Assembly: GCA_963920765.1 (NCBI GenBank)
Contig: OY987246.1
Span: 8,496,501-8,560,500 of the forward strand
DNA from: Ulota crispa
Taxonomy: Eukaryota; Streptophyta; Bryopsida; Orthotrichales; Orthotrichaceae
Direction: 5' to 3'
Length of the DNA: 64,000 bases
The translations under genes and the position numbers were made by a program. Positions 12,338 to 22,859 of the stretch are shown here, piece by piece (position 1 is the first letter of the stretch; each line of letters opens with the position of its first letter). Below the pieces are notes generated by a model, which was not told the origin of the DNA, made no database searches, and worked only from the letters and a program-made list of their open reading frames with translations.

Positions 12338-12738
12338 GGAAAATACAAATAGAGCATGGAAATGAAAAATATTACAAATAGGGGCACAATTTCAAAATAA
12401 TTACACATAGAGGCCAATTTCAAAATAATTTGCAAGTTTTTGTAATTTTTTTGGATTGGATATTGGTTGTTTTAGATACATCACATCAAATGTTAGCTAA
12501 TTTCTGAAAAAACTTAAAGGATTTTCTAAAAATTGCCATTTCCTTTGCTTGAAGATTTTTATTTAGGCTTGATTTGGAGAGGCCTTAAAATTTTTGAAAA
12601 TTAGCTAACATTTGAAGTAATGTATCTAAATCAACCAATGTCCAAACCAAAAAAATTACAAAAATTTGCAAATTATTTTGAAATTGTGCCTTTATTTGTA
12701 ATATTTTTCATTTTTGTGCCCCTATTTGTAGTTTCCCC
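12338..12738. mobile_element. Foldback MITE with GGGGAAA-type ends
   Basis: The left arm (from GGAAAATACAAATAG) and the right arm (ending CTATTTGTAGTTTCCCC) are inverted copies over well over 100 bp, with repeated ACAAATAGGGGCAC motifs in both arms. There is no coding frame. It resembles the elements at 41184-41702 and 53484-53788 in architecture: G-rich tip, then alternating A/T text with CCCCTA motifs. The left end abuts a TA microsatellite, which hides any target duplication. Confidence 0.65.
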
Positions 12739-15700
12739 TTTTTTTAATGTAAAAAACAGCTTAAATTTTATTTCACACAATAACACAACTTCAATTTGAA
12801 ATTAAGTCTTTTGAACTTTCATCACTTAAGAAAATTTAATTGCAGCATATCAAATTATTATAAGGCATGCGAAATTGATTTGGTTACAAATGTTTACAAT
12901 TAGTTTACCCTAATATCACTTTGCTCCTATTATCACTTCTCTATCTTCAAAAATTCATATCTTTTAGGTTTTAATTTCAAATCCAAGTTTACAAGTATTG
13001 CAAAATAAGCGTCCTTTAGTAGTAGTGCAATTTTTGTTCCATTTGACCAAATTTTGCAAAAGACATAGCATACTAGCTATGAAGACCTTAGTTAGATATA
13101 CAATTTATTGCCCCAATGTCTTAGCAGTAGCATTGTCAGTTGCAAAATACCAAAAACAAATGAAAATTGTCAACTAAGTTAGCACTTATGGATGATCTAA
13201 GAGGCTTATGAAAGGAAGAAGATATCCAAAAATAAAAATGACAAAATATTATCATGTATGACAATAAAAACCTCTAAAGACGTGACAAGGAAGTGATAAC
13301 AGGGCAATTTCAAATTTGAGCTGAACCTTGATATTACCTCATTTAAACCTTGATATTACCTCATTTAAACCTTGATAACTAACTCATACTCCACTCATTT
13401 AAGAATTTGGAACTTGATACAAAACCTTAACTTGATTATCTTTCATATGAGACCATAACCATGTCATTTGATATATTATAACTATTATTTTATTGATTTT
13501 TTATCTAAAACCTAGTGATAATGTTCAAGGTAAACTACATGTAATGTATTCAAATTCATGGAATTCTACTTAATGGATGAGAATAAGATCTAAAGAGAGC
13601 TAGCAAAAAACCATATTTCATCTTTGCATTTAGAATTGTTGAGACAAAGAATATTGTACATAATCAAACTTCAAAAGATCTACATATAGAATTCTTTTCA
13701 TCAAACTAAAAGCACCCAACATGCAATTTGAGCCAAAATCATATGATTTTTTATTTATTTTACTTGATGGTGATTCTATGTGAAATAACTGGAATATAAT
13801 TACAAATTACAACATATATAAAAGCAAATATTCTCTAACATCTTTGATTGCTTATTTTTTTGTTTGAGAAGCTTATATTCTTAAAAAAAAATATAAGACA
13901 TATATGAATTACTTTTCTTTTGAAAATTACAACTCCAACAAGCATGTGCTAAAAGCTAGAAATTTAGTACATATTGAATCATTATTTTTACATGTTTGTT
14001 TGTATATAATATACTTTATCAGAAGCTTCATATTTGATGATAGCAACAAGGTTGGATGTGATGAATAAAACAAGTATTTTTGCTCAATATTCAAGGATTT
14101 TATTTTCACCAAGTTTGTATTTTTATGTATGTTTTTTCTAAACAATATTCTCTAAAATTGTGTACAATTTTTATACTATCATAAACTAAGGCACTCATGT
14201 TGTACTATATAACTTGATTATTGTTAAATTTCCAATACCCATATAGTCAAATCAAAAGGACAAGATGTAATTTGAGACATTGCATTGTATAACTAGAGCC
14301 TATATATAAAATATTACATAGCAACTATGTGATTTAAGAAACAATCAAGAAGTAATGAAAATCAATCAGTTAGTGAAAAGCAAAGTGATGATCTTCGCCT
14401 ACAATTTTGTGATTTTCTACATTACCACTAGAAAGAGCATCAACCCCAACTAGTCCCAACACCCATATATTAAAAGAACATGGATTCAAACATTCGATTC
14501 ATTTACAGGGACTTGGAGTTTTTGATTATTTGCTTGTTTAGGATCAATTATTTAGTTTTCTATTAATTGTACAGTATATAATGTCTATTTTTTTTAATAG
14601 CTCTATGATTCAAAGGGAACAAATTTGCTTTGTTCAAAACATGGTCAAAAAGTCCTTCAATTTGTTTTCATTACATAAGTAACTTAAATTCTTAAATATT
14701 TACCTCAATATTTTAATTCACATTTTGAAGTTACTCTTTCATAATTCACTCCTAATTTGAGCAGTGAGTTCATATATTGATTTCCAATTTTGTTAATGTA
14801 CAATAATTAGTGCAATGGTAGATTTATATTGTGAAAACCATATAAGAATTGCATCTTTTTTTTAGGTAATTACTAAACTACTATTTTTGGTTTCACTTTA
14901 CAATACATCTTCACATTTTTGGAAATTTGGATAACATCAAATGAGTTTTAGGGATTTGAAAGTATCTAAACCAAATTATTTTACGGCAACAACTAATAAT
15001 CTAGAAAAAATATTATGTGTATTCTAAATTTCTATTTGCAAAGGTAACAACGACCATTAAGATACACATGTCACCCGTTGCATTATTTACCAAAGGCATT
15101 CCCTATGCCTGGGTTTAAAATACTATTAATTTTGCTTAGCATTATCCAAAGGGGCTGCAAGTTCTATGTACCAAAATCTAAGAGGTAAAATATTTTACCA
15201 TTGTTGAGAAGAAAGGTACATAACTAGGTTACAAATGCAAAAAATTGGCATACAATTACATTTGATTTAAGAGGCAATTTACAATATGTTCCAAGTTCCA
15301 GATTTCACTAAGATCTGAAAATGTGATTGGTTCACAGGTCAAATTTTGGGACAAGTAGTTTCACACTTATCCGAGTTCCAATTCCCATTTTACTTAGAAA
15401 TATCTACATGGTAACGCTTTTGAAAAGTTTCATCACCAATAAAGTGGAACCCTCCACAAGAGTTAAATCCAATAAAAAGAAAAACCAAATCCAAGTGCCA
15501 ATTACCAAGTTTCCATAGGGTAGAATAGTTAAGCGTCTAAAAGAAAATAAATAGTCTCATGACAATCCAACAAAGTTGAAATAACAAGTAGACTAGGAAA
15601 TTGTTCAATTAGAACATGGAACTTAGAAAAACTCCAAGAAGAAATCAAGTACAATTCCAAAAGTATATTGAACAATGACCTTTAGGCCATGCAATCATAT

Positions 15701-16390
15701 CGATAGAAAAAGCTTATTCATTGTTTAATGTAAGAAATAAAATACCTTTTTAGCATATACTCACATGGCACCCCATCCTCATTACTAAGTAATGTTTTGT
15801 AATAAAAATAAAAATTGCAGTCACCCTCTTAGTCACCAAACAAGCAATAATAATTTAGGGAGGGATTCACACTACTTTCCACATCTTGTTTGTGCAAGTC
15901 CCACTTCAATAAGAGATCACACCTATTATAAAAAGAAATAATTATACAAAAACTTTGAAAAATTTATGCACAAAAATTGGTGGGACTTGGGCTCAAAGTT
16001 GAGCTGAGGAAATTGCTTGATCCAACTCTTGAGCAAATGGTTCCACCTTCTTGAAGCCAAAAGTCTCAAAAAGTGCTACCATATAACATCTTTCAACATA
16101 CAAATACTTGAAACTTTGTGTACATAGCCAAGTCTCAACGTAAATCTTGCTTGAACAAAAAAAATTATATTTTTAATTGCCTTGTGCCTGTGAACTCTAA
16201 CTACCTCTTCGAACAAAATGAATGGTGCAGTTGAACATAATAAGGGAATTGCGAAGTGGTGTCATGCTATGTAGCTTCACTCTTGCCACATGTGGTGATA
16301 TTTTGTTCAAGCAACATTTATGCAAAGAAAGGCCGCACTCAAAAGCAATCTCATGTTTCTGCCATTGAATACTTGGACTCTATCCTTATT
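12739..16390. other. Long AT-rich spacer
   Basis: Apart from a short tandem duplication at 13326-13379, no gene, RNA or terminal repeat was recognised in this 3.6 kb. Small frames such as 13927-14145 (minus) and 15327-15518 (plus) lack recognised motifs. Confidence 0.5.
13326..13379. repeat. 24-bp unit tandem repeat, about 2.3 copies
   Basis: The unit CCTTGATATTACCTCATTTAA is directly repeated and followed by a third partial copy (CCTTGATAACTAACTCAT). Confidence 0.75.
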
Positions 16391-16402
16391 TCTACTAGTT
16401 TA

Positions 16403-16724
16403 AGCCCGGTTTAGATTGGCAGCAAGACAAAACACAAAAATTGGCACCATGTCTGGTATTCCATCCGCTAGCACCACTTCCACATCATCTAGTTGTTGGG
16501 TGTGCCGTCTAGGAGTGTTCCTGTACCATAAAAAGTTTGGAACCACCCTTAGAATAGGCTCCAAAAATTCATTGTCTTGTTCGTTGACGTGGACATATTG
16601 GTTGGTGACATGGCAAGTTAAAGTACCAGACAAACCCTAAGTGCAAACACTTCAATGGACAAAATTGATATTTCAACCAATGACAATTGAAAAAAATTCA
16701 TTTGGTGGCTAGTGTGAATCGGGC
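16403..16724. mobile_element. Possible MITE with AGCCCGGTTTAG / GAATCGGGCCT ends
   Basis: Left AGCCCGGTTTAGATTGGC and right GCTAGTGTGAATCGGGCCT form an imperfect inverted repeat around about 320 bp of GC-richer sequence. Ends of the type GGCCCGTTTGG are common in plant Tourist/Harbinger-like and hAT-like MITEs. The target duplication is not clear (TTA versus TTG), so the class is uncertain. Overlapping open frames on both strands (16400-16640) are a by-product of composition. Confidence 0.35.
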
Positions 16725-16767
16725 CTTGAACGTTAAAATGCCCTTACTTGAGGACCTTCCCCTACAT

Positions 16768-17527
16768 TTAACCCCTAAACGCCCTAGAGGACCAAAATGG
16801 TCCTCATAGAATTTCAAATGATTGTTTGAGGTATTGGATCTAATTTTTTGACCGTACTATAAACTACAATTATCAAGGCATTCAAGTGGTCCATGCAAGT
16901 GGAGTATTGGCTAGGCAAGCCAAACATTGTACAAGTGCCTCAAGAGCCTTGATTGGATGAAACACCATACATGGCGTGGTGGCAAGCAATGTCTTACAAG
17001 CTACAATTGATCAATACTCATTGCAAGCTTCCTTGCATGGGCTTTTTGGTAGCAGAGAATTCATGACCAAGGGTTCAAGTATGTTCTAAACCCTTGTTAG
17101 GGCAACCCTCACCAATTGTGCTAGTCATTGTTTTCCACGCAATAGCAAATTGAAGGCCTATAACTTAGCCTACAGAGAAGGAAAATCTTCAATAATTTAC
17201 AAGTGTGTGAATTCACATCTAATCTTACTACTCAAAAAACTTGAGATGAATCAGGGGCTTATAGAATTTTTTTTAAACCATTAAATAGCAACTACTTGCC
17301 AAAAACGATATTTTGTCATCACATGTTGTTTGATCAAATGTTATAATCTTCCATCTCCCACAGTCAATTATTTCCAAAATTTGCAAAACAATTTCTAAGT
17401 AGGTGTTCCACTATTTTCAATGGTCACTTTTTGTAAATCATTTGATTGATTGAGATATAATGCATCTAAGTTTTAGGTCTCCCAAAACCCTAATTTTGTG
17501 AAAATGGCATGGGCGCTTAGGGGTTAA
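16768..17527. mobile_element. TTAA-flanked element, CCCCTAAACGCCC ends, 760 bp
   Basis: The left end TTAACCCCTAAACGCCC and the right end GGGCGCTTAGGGGTTAA are near-perfect inverted repeats inside duplicated TTAA. There is no open frame of note. The right-hand TTAA (17524-17527) is shared with the next element, so two elements abut at one target. Confidence 0.75.
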
Positions 17528-18460
17528 ACCCTAAAGGACCAAGCCCTTTTTTTTTGCCAAAATCACTGAAAATTGCCACTTCTAGGAGGTTTGGTAAAAA
17601 GAGATTTTATGGTTTATTTTTGAGAAATCCAACCTTAGGATCTTGCCCCAAACTAGAAGAGGTGCTTGTGGGAACAAAATCAGCTCATTCCAAATGGAGA
17701 GGAGTGAGATATTTACATATAAAGTGCAATTTTTTTTTTTTCCAAGCTACCCAAAAATCTTAGAAGCCTTTGACCACTCTTATAACAAAAAAGTTGCTCT
17801 ACCCAAAGTTGCGCTTTTTTTTTTCCATGTAGGAGATCTAGTTAGGTATGTGTAGGAGAATTTTCAAATCAATTGGAACTATACAACACATGGAAAAATT
17901 TAGTAAGTAAAAAGAAGTAGAGAATGGGTCCAAACACTTAGTTGTTAAGAATTTAGTTGTTGAAATGAAATATGCAAATCCCAACGGTTATGATGTTATA
18001 ATAAACAAACTCCTTCCTTTGGTTTAGTTTCTTTTCCAAAATAGTGAAAATTGAATAAAATAAAGGACTTCAAAGTTTATTTTAGATTAGAGATTCCATA
18101 ACCGCCCACAAACAAAAACTCCTCATAATTTTCATCTCATTGATTGAAATTGAATGATTCAAAGCTTCTCATGAATAAAAAATTCTAAAGAATCAATTTC
18201 AAATTTTTATTTTTAAAAATGTAAATTTTAAAGAAGTTTTTGGGCTGCCTGAATGGGCAGTCCTCCTCAAATTTTCATAAATTTATGCATAACTTCTTCA
18301 TCAAATGTCATAACAAAGAAAAAATTAGATGCCCACGTAGATCTTTGAATTCCTTGCCTTTGTTAAAAGTTTTAGAAAATCACACAAAGAAGTTTAGCCA
18401 TAGGTACATGCCAGAAGTCCAACCTGTCCCCCAAAGGGACAATGGTCCTTTAGGGGTTAA
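17524..18460. mobile_element. TTAA-flanked element, CCCTAAAGGACCA ends, 937 bp
   Basis: It starts TTAAACCCTAAAGGACCA and ends TGGTCCTTTAGGGGTTAA. It is the same family as 36041-36967, 42826-44695, 43530-44467 and 49670-50596. Like them it has distinct left-type (AAGCCCTTTTT...GCCACTT) and right-type (GGCATGTACC...) halves. It has no coding frame. At 18228-18231 it holds an unoccupied TTAA (TTTTAAAGAAG) at the place where the related copy at 42826-44695 carries a second insertion. Confidence 0.8.
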
Positions 18461-18825
18461 TTTGAAACCCTCTCGAGGTGAATATAATTGAACTACAACC
18501 AAATAGGGGTCAAATTATTACTATTATCCTTGTTTGGAAAAGAACTTGAGCTTTTCCACTATGCCCCACATTGACAAATGTGTAGTAAATGGTTGAGGTT
18601 AGATGACATGCCATTATGTGGGGTTAGGATAAAAACATTAATTTTTTACTTGGCCAAAAAATGTGAAAGTTTAGATAATTATTTTTAGAGAATATTGAAT
18701 TTGAGAACTTTGAATTTAGATTTGGATTAAAATCTTGGAGGAGGATACCACTAAACAACACCAAAACACGGGGCAACTTATTCCTCTTACTCTAATGATG
18801 AGAATTTGCCACTCTGGTCCCACCG
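18461..18825. other. AT-rich spacer
   Basis: Nothing was recognised between the TTAA element and the left end of the pogo element. Confidence 0.45.
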
Positions 18826-18827
18826 TA

Positions 18828-19384
18828 AGGTAGGAACATCTATAAGCGTGAGTTTAAGGAGAATAGGGTATTTAGCCCAAGTAGATAGGGTTGAAATTAA
18901 TATTGCTAGATAGACAGGAAGGAATGAAGAATATTGGTTAAAATTCCAACACTGCAAAAGTGGCCGTTTCTTTGTACATATTTTTCAAAGTGGAAAGTCA
19001 CATAAAATCCATGCTCACGCATAGAGTACGCCAAAACAAAGAGTTACAAAAGCCTTAACTACCTCCACATTCATCCCATATCAGTTGATTTAGGTACTGA
19101 AGCAGTGACGTGCATTACTCAGAATTGTGGGAAAATGACATTAAGTACCATGCTTGGGGTACACATTGTCCAGCTACTTTGTTCCAAAAACAAGTCTGAC
19201 AAGTCTAACACTGGCTGCATTGGAGAGCAAAAGTGTTGCGTGGACAAGTAAACATCACTCCGATGAAACCCGTCACAGTTGGCTTGGGTACTTGGTAGTA
19301 TTGTGGGGTGCATCTATTTCTGTGCTCACAAGATTCTCGTTCCAAGCATCTGTCCCCTAACTATGCGGGTAGAGGGCCTGGCGT
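18828..19384 (-). other. 3' noncoding part of the pogo element
   Basis: This segment lies between the left terminus and the gypsy insertion. A 64-codon minus frame (19119-19313) has no recognised motif. It continues the region at 29957-30303 on the other side of the gypsy element. Confidence 0.5.
19381..19384. repeat. Target-site duplication GCGT (left copy)
   Basis: GCGT lies immediately left of the LTR and again at 29957-29960 immediately right of the other LTR. A fifth matching base is absent (GGCGT versus GCGTG). Confidence 0.8.
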
Positions 19385-20109
19385 TGTCGGGTTGAGAGGA
19401 GCGCGCCTTGGGAACACGCAGGGTGTCTTGCTGCGATCGTGCGTTGCCGACTGAAAACGTTGTCAATCTTGATCTTCTCTTCAAATCTTCAGTCTTCAGT
19501 CTTCCGTTGGCCTATCCTGTGGCTGGCTCTAAGGGTATAAGGGTCAAGGTAGGGATAAGAGCCCACTGGATACGGGACGGGTAGATCGGGACAGCAGACA
19601 CGAGCTGCCGTCCGTATGACGGGATCCTAAAATCAAATTCACGATCTGCTGGCCAAAACTCCAGATCGTGAGAACAGAGCAAGTCTCAACCATGTGGATG
19701 ATCAATCCCACTTCGTCACCACAACAATAAATGGGGTTAAGTTTGGTTTAACCCAAACTGCCCGCAACAAGGTTTACAAAACAGAATGGAAATGAATTGA
19801 CAAACGAGCCTCCAAAACCGGCTAGGAATAACAAAGCCACATCCCACACATACATAAAAAATAAACCCAAAACATTCCTCTTGAAATCTTCATATCTTCA
19901 GATCTTCAAGTCTTCATGTCTTCAAGTTTTCAAGTCTTCATGTTTTAATAAAAACAATGGGGAAAATCACAAATAACAAGTCCTAGAAAAGGCAGCAACC
20001 TTCTATCTAATGCCACAGATGGCTCAAAGATTCAAATGCTAAGTGTAATAGCAATTTGAAAAGCTCTCCTAACCTTCTAACATCCCTCTAAATTTCAACT
20101 CAATCTAAG

Positions 20110-20825
20110 ATACTGTCCAAAAGTTATGCGAGTTCAAAGTAGAGGCTCTTCTTCCTCTTTACAAACTAAACACTGCCTCTAAAAACCTCTATAACTTTTG
20201 TTCTATACATCACTCATAGAAACGTGATATCAATTTAGAAAGATGATATCACTGGCTTCAACCCATAAAATTTGCACTTCAAAACAAAACTTTGTCCGAA
20301 AGCTCTAGTCAATCAAAGTGTGGGTCTCAATTTTTTAGAGAGCACCCAAACCCGCAACTTCTACCCACTATAACTTCTTCAATAAAACTCCAAATGAAAT
20401 GATTAAAGACAATTTGAAAAGCTATGACAACAAACTATCACTCCTAAAATTTTGAGAAGAAAATCTCATACTGTCCAAAAGTTGTAGCTCTTCAAAATCT
20501 CGGCTTTCTCCTAACAAAAGGACAGCCACCTCCAAACCTTCACACTTCCATAACTTTCTCGTCCAAGCTTCAAACCTCAAGTTTAAAGACTTTCTAGAAA
20601 GCCAATAATAAGATAAACACTCTCTCCAAATCTTGTTGCAAAATGATATACAGATCATAAGTTATGGCTTGTCGAAGTCTCAGCCTTTCTTCATAGTTTG
20701 GCTTTTTGACTCCAAAATTCAAACACTCATAACTTTTGCATCACAACTCCAAATCAAACTTGCAAACTCATTTTGGAAAGGTAATCACACAAGGAACAAC
20801 CTCCTCAAATTTCAATTCAAAATCA
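20110..20825. repeat. Four imperfect ~180-bp tandem units in the left LTR
   Basis: Units start near 20110, 20290, 20471 and 20647. Each has an opening like ACTGTCCAAAAGTTATG, then a TTCAAA/TCTC stretch, and a central CATAACTTTTG-like core followed by AACTCCAAAT-like text. In element orientation this is in the U3 side of the LTR, where enhancer arrays are common in other retroelements. The same array is at 28521-29236. Confidence 0.6.
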
Positions 20826-21219
20826 CGTATACACAGAAAAAAAATCTCCTCTCAAAGTTTCGGGATTTTTCCCTTTTTTCCCACCAACACTCATACACTA
20901 ACTTCCAACAACTAAGGGATCTTTCCTCCACAATTTCGACCCTATCTAAGGTAGGGAGGTGGGGCACATCAGCCCATGCTCCTCCTTATCCTAACCCCAC
21001 CATAGATGCCAAAACCCTTTTCCTTTCACACCTTTCCCATTGACTTCTAAATCCTTAGTATTTTTATTCAAACAAAGGCAAAATATATGAGCCTTCCAAA
21101 ATCTCTAGATAAACATATGAAAATGATTAAATTACAAAATAAATGCCATCGTAAAATGGCCACGTGCTCTTGCGAGCATATAATAGCGTCAAACGCTTGT
21201 CTTCAGTTGCCAAGTCGTG

Positions 21220-21285
21220 GACTTGGTTGGCTGGAAAAGCGGTCGTCTCTGGCCGCCCGCCGGTCCGGGTTCGAATCCCATCGAA
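21220..21285 (+). other. tRNA-like pol III promoter (SINE-like) inside left LTR
   Basis: An A-box-like TGGCTGGAAAAGCGG at 21228-21242 is followed 40 bp later by a B box GGTTCGAATCC at 21268-21278, in a GC-rich block (about 21210-21460) unlike the AT-rich LTR around it. This is the layout of a tRNA-derived SINE head. It lies on the plus strand, antisense to the retrotransposon. No full cloverleaf was built. The same block is in the right LTR. Confidence 0.55.
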
Positions 21286-21545
21286 CTCGTCGAGCGGTGA
21301 TGGCGGCTCACGGCTTGGTAGCTAGTGAGGTAGGAAATTGGCCCAGCTAACCCGCTACCTACCCCCCTGAGCTGTGCATGTGACAAGACGGCGCAGCGCA
21401 TTGGAATCTATGGCCGCTGCGCTGTCACCAAACCGTGGTCCTCACCACGACCACCCCTTTTGCCTCAACTGTTGATTTATTGAAATCAACACAAATATAA
21501 AGAAATAACAAGTATTTACATGATGGAGAGAAGTCCATCAGGACA

Positions 21546-21562
21546 TGCACCCTCTCTAAATC
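21546..21562 (-). promoter_or_regulatory. Polypurine tract-like site before the 3' LTR
   Basis: On the minus strand the bases before the 3' LTR read TTTAGAGAGGGTGCA and then TGTCC. The purine run AGAGAGGG is the likely plus-strand priming site, though it is separated from the LTR by TGCA. Confidence 0.5.
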
Positions 21563-22370
21563 TGCACATCCTCCGGTATGTGCCAAGTTTGTTCGTCATG
21601 AATATCTTGGTTGTCTTCTGCATCTTCTGAATCTTCATCTTTATCTTCAGCTCTTTCGTGGCTTTCCATCTCTTGAGGGTTAAAAATCTCCTCAAGGTCT
21701 TCATGATGAAATTTTCCACTCCTTCGAAAAGCTTTGATTCGTTTACCAGCAACAGGCACGCGCAGAAAAGTCCCATCCAATTCCCTAAGTGAATAAGTGC
21801 CGTTGGTGTGCACTTTCATCACAATATAGGGTCCAAACCATCTCTTAGCAAATTTGCGCACTGTACTATGCTGATGCTCCAATGTACTGTCAAATACAAG
21901 GTCACAATCACCCTCTCTGATTTGCTTAGTTCTTAATCTGTGTGTTTTGTCAAATCGCTCTTTATTGCTGAGCCTCGCTGTCTTCATCTTCTCCAATGCG
22001 ATATCAAAGTCACTTGACAACCTTCCAAGCTGCTGAATCCAAAGTTCCAACAATCTTTTTCTGCTTATACCGTCCTCCCATGAAAGAAACACCCATGTGG
22101 GAATATCCTCTTCTGCCGGCATAATAGGTTTCTGCCCATACACAAGTTCGACAGGCATGTAATCAGTAACTGTACTGTGCGTAATTCTGTCGACCCGCAA
22201 AGCAAATGGTAATAGCTTTGGCCACATATTTGGTTTGCCTTTACAAGCTTTAACCAAAGCATGAATGATCGGAGGATGCCCTCTCTCAATTTTGCCATTA
22301 GCCTCAGGGTTGTAAGCTGTCGTCAGCTTCAACTGCACACCATAACGTTTGAAGAACTCTTTGGCCTCAG
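21556..22370 (-). pseudogene. Ty3/gypsy pol, integrase C-terminal part (frameshifted)
   Basis: This 260-codon frame starts after a frameshift near 22370-22390. It holds the end of the integrase catalytic core, with TTAYNPEANGKIER carrying the third acidic residue (E18 of the frame), and then the GPY/F module (KRWFGPYIVMKV). The tail is acidic (EDKDEDSEDAEDNQD) and has no chromodomain that I can recognise. Relative to the upstream integrase frame it is in another phase, so one indel separates the second and third catalytic acids. It ends at 21556, ten bases from the 3' LTR. Confidence 0.85.
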
Positions 22371-22859
22371 TGGATTTAGTTCTCCTCTGTCAGCTCTCAT
22401 TCGGCCAATGCTGCCATAACGACTGAAGATGTCTTCGAGTATAAATCGGCATACATTTTCGGTAGCCTTAGTCCTCAAGGCTCTGCCCTCAACGAAGTTT
22501 GAGAGCTCCTCTCGTGCCAAAACAAGGTACTTCATTCCCCACATAGCATTTGGCATGGCTACCAAATCTATCATCCACTGAAAATGGATCGCTAGAGGGT
22601 AAGTAGGATGTAATTCATCTCTGTGGCGCACCTTGGATTGCAGTTGGCACACCACACAAGAAACTACAAACTCTTCAACGTCTTTGTAAAGTCCTTTCCA
22701 CCAGTACCTCTCCTTGATTTTTGTATAAGTGGCCCATACACCTCTGTGACCTGCCCAAAGAGTATCATGGAACTCCTTGAGAACTTCAGCTTTGGTCTTA
22801 GAGTCCCCCACCACTCTCAATGGTACTTCATCAGCTCTTTTTGCCCTCTTCCATAGAAA
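22371..22859 (-). pseudogene. Ty3/gypsy pol, integrase N-terminal part
   Basis: The open frame starting at 22820 has the HHCC zinc finger (H18, H25, C55, C58) and the first two catalytic acids (D85 in QWMIDLV, D144 in MRADRGEL). It is in the same frame as the reverse transcriptase ORF upstream and separated from it by a single TGA at 22860-22862, with family-like text continuing straight after the stop. Integrase inserts the cDNA copy into the genome. The frame is lost near 22370-22390. Confidence 0.88.

Larger units (their letters stand above)
19385..21545 (-). repeat. 3' LTR (left copy), 2161 bp
   Basis: On the minus strand it begins TGTCCTGATGG and ends CAACCCGACA. It differs from the right LTR at 19698, 20262, 21347, near 21396 and near 21530. 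It contains a four-unit tandem repeat, TCTTCA-rich stretches (19484-19503, 19882-19945), and a GC-rich block with tRNA-like pol III promoter boxes on the opposite strand. The 136-codon plus frame inside (20633-21043) has no recognised motif and is not called. Confidence 0.95.

Noticed and set aside
20633-21043. 136-codon plus frame repeated identically at 29044-29454
   Set aside because: It lies inside the LTRs, is antisense to gag-pol and overlaps the ~180-bp tandem units. It has no domain, and identity between copies only reflects LTR identity.
21087-21350. Plus frame with GFESHRTRR text
   Set aside because: This peptide is the usual false translation of a tRNA B box (GGTTCGAATCC) and not a protein.
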